Assembly: GCA_020200235.1 (NCBI GenBank) | Contig: JAIVJC010000012.1 | Location: 1-56,334, forward strand | Source of the DNA: Acidobacteriota bacterium | Lineage (GTDB): Bacteria; Acidobacteriota; Blastocatellia; Pyrinomonadales; Pyrinomonadaceae | Length of the DNA stretch: 56,334 nucleotides | Direction: 5' to 3' | Part shown: one piece after another, positions 54,961 to 56,334 of the stretch | How positions within the stretch are numbered: the first letter of the stretch is position 1 | Layout: the number at the start of each line of letters is the position of its first letter | The notes under the pieces: model-generated | Databases searched by the model: none | Told to the model about the DNA's origin: nothing | The model's input: the letters and a program-made list of their open reading frames with translations, nothing else | Translations under genes and position numbers: made by a program

Positions 54961-56334
54961 TGAAGCGTCGAATGCCTACGATGTTGCTGGTTTTACAGGC
55001 ATCAGTCGTGCTGCTGGTGCTAATGCTCGCGGCTTACGTCGTCGCCCACGGGCAGGTCGCGCAGTCGCCCGCGGGGCAGGGCGCGGCGAAGTCGGAGAGC
55101 GCGAAGGTCGAGACGGCGAAGAATGATGCGTCGAGCCCGGCGTTCGACCGCGCGCGGTTCGAGCGCCTGCGCGCCGAGGGGTCGGAGGCGTTGATGGACC
55201 TCGACTACGAGACGGCGACGGCGCGCTTTCGTGAGATGGCGACCGCGTTCCCGGATCATCCGGGCGGGACGCAGTACCTCGCCGCCGCGCTGTGGCTGAA
55301 GACGCTGAACAACTCGCGCCGGTTGCAGTCGGGTCTCTACAACTCCGACTCGTTCTACGAGGGCGAGGAGGACAAGGACGATCCCAAAAACGTCGGCGAG
55401 TTTCGCGAGCTGACGCGCAAGGCGAAGCTGCTGGCGGAGGCGCGTCTGAAGAAGAACCCGGACGACGTTGAAGCCCTGTACTTCCTCGGCGCGACGCAGG
55501 GGCTGAAGGCTGCTTACGAGGGCGCGGTCGAGCGCCGCTTCATGGGCGCGCTGAGGGACGGCAACGACTCGGTCGATCTCCACCAGAAGGTGCTCAAGCT
55601 CGATCCGAGCTACCGCGACGCGGAGCTGACCATCGGGATGTACCAGTACATCCTCGGCGATCTGCCGTGGCTGGTGCGGCAGATGGCGAAGGTCGGCGGC
55701 TTCAGCGGCTCGAAGAAGAAGGGCATCGCCACCCTCGAGCGCGTCACGCGCGAAGGGAACTGGGCGAAGGACGACGCGCGCGTGATGCTCATCCCGCTCT
55801 ACAAGCGCGAGCGCCGGTTCGCAGACGCCGCCGTCGTCACTCGCGAGCTGGCGGCGAAGTACCCGCGCAACTACATCTTCAAACTCGAAGCGGCGGACGC
55901 GCTCGTCTCGCAGGCGGCGACTTTACGCACGAAGAACCCGGCGGAGGCGGCGAAGATCGAGCAGGAGGCTTTCGCCACGTTCGAGTCGCTTCTTAACGAG
56001 AAGGCTTCGCGCGGGGCGGTCGCGCGTCAGATCGACCAGATTCACTTCCAGTACGCCGAGGCGCTCTACACGGCGGGGCAGTTGGAGCGCGCGGCGAAGG
56101 AGTTCGTCGCGGCTGCTTCGACGCCGAACGCCGAGACGGCGCTCGCGACGATGGCGCACCTGCGGGCGGCGCAGTCGTTAGACCTCGCGGGCAAGCGCGC
56201 CGACGCCGTCGCGCAGTACAAAGCCGTGCTCGCGCGCCCCGACGTTTACAAGGCGCACGAGGCGGCGCAGCAGGGCTTGAAGGAGCCGTACCGCAAGCGC
56301 GAGTCGGCGGCGAAAGACGAAAGCGGCGGGGCGG
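54960..56334 (+). CDS. Exported TPR-containing protein (3' end beyond window)
   Basis: An open frame from the ATG at 54960 (stop/start overlap TGATG with the gene before) to the end of the window, at least 458 codons. Residues about 8-33 (LLVLQASVVLLVLMLAAYVV) form a signal peptide or anchor, followed by a charged linker. TPR-like repeats then run throughout: FERLRAEGSEALMDLDYETA, then FREMATAFPDHPGGTQYLAA, a YNSDSFYEGEEDKDDPKNVG insert, LLAEARLKKNPDDVEALYFL, DLHQKVLKLDPSYRDAELTI and RELAAKYPRNYIFKLEAADA. I know this general type from Acidobacteria but no specific function. The first 60 bases are less GC-rich than the rest. Confidence 0.82.
   Translation, partial: MKRRMPTMLLVLQASVVLLVLMLAAYVVAHGQVAQSPAGQGAAKSESAKVETAKNDASSPAFDRARFERLRAEGSEALMDLDYETATARFREMATAFPDHPGGTQYLAAALWLKTLNNSRRLQSGLYNSDSFYEGEEDKDDPKNVGEFRELTRKAKLLAEARLKKNPDDVEALYFLGATQGLKAAYEGAVERRFMGALRDGNDSVDLHQKVLKLDPSYRDAELTIGMYQYILGDLPWLVRQMAKVGGFSGSKKKGIATLERVTREGNWAKDDARVMLIPLYKRERRFADAAVVTRELAAKYPRNYIFKLEAADALVSQAATLRTKNPAEAAKIEQEAFATFESLLNEKASRGAVARQIDQIHFQYAEALYTAGQLERAAKEFVAAASTPNAETALATMAHLRAAQSLDLAGKRADAVAQYKAVLARPDVYKAHEAAQQGLKEPYRKRESAAKDESGGA

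Overview
The window is a high-GC (roughly two-thirds G+C by eye) bacterial chromosomal segment with short intergenic gaps, no rRNA or tRNA that I could see, and no phage, plasmid or integrase genes. The gene types fit a heterotrophic Acidobacteriota, most probably class Blastocatellia (Pyrinomonadales-like): a KaiC-like ATPase beside a hybrid histidine kinase, very large PAS/GAF sensor proteins, S9 and S8 peptidases, a SARP/MalT-like regulator, DUF4097 and DinB proteins, a CarD regulator and a Thermus-type isocitrate dehydrogenase. The taxonomic call is an inference from gene content.

Layout. 0.1-3.4 kb: KaiC-like ATPase and hybrid kinase operon (minus). 3.4-4.1 kb: a hairpin-rich gap with a 36-codon gene. 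4.1-8.1 kb: divergent peptide/nickel-type ABC transporter parts, with one permease broken and no ATPases present. 8.4-11.4 kb: secreted subtilase with an octapeptide repeat domain. 11.7-16.1 kb: a 1126-residue SARP/MalT-like regulator and a stand-alone ATPase paralogue. 16.7-22.2 kb: two S9 peptidases around an amidohydrolase. 22.5-25.8 kb: a sugar-dehydrogenase remnant, a DUF4097 protein, an ICMT-like membrane protein, and a band-7 protein with its YtrA-type GntR repressor. 26-30.5 kb: an unrecognised anchored protein, purK, purE, DinB. 30.6-38.2 kb: isocitrate dehydrogenase, a 1421-residue hybrid kinase fused tail-to-tail with carD, a receiver fragment, a phosphoesterase. 38.3-40.1 kb: phosphate transporter pit and its DUF47 partner. 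40.2-46.2 kb: a truncated O-antigen ligase, a large TPR protein, thiamine genes thiE/thiD. 46.3-56.3 kb: a PAS/GAF/GGDEF/EAL protein, cyclophilin, P1 peptidase, HAD phosphatase, threonine synthase, a frameshifted membrane gene and a TPR protein that leaves the window.

The most unusual signal lies between the genes. At least eleven intergenic sites carry the same architecture: three to five tandem 7-bp units, a short spacer, then the complementary 7-bp units, giving stems of up to 34 perfect base pairs. The 7-bp unit differs from site to site (GGATGAA, AACGATG, GTGACAG, GTTAGCT, AATGCGG types), yet some sites share an identical 17-nt loop and an identical 23-nt flank. They lie against or inside the ends of purE, purK, the band-7 gene and a gene remnant, and have added codons to some of them. 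A second, REP-like palindrome family (four copies) and a nested double palindrome at 8180-8332 occur in the same window.
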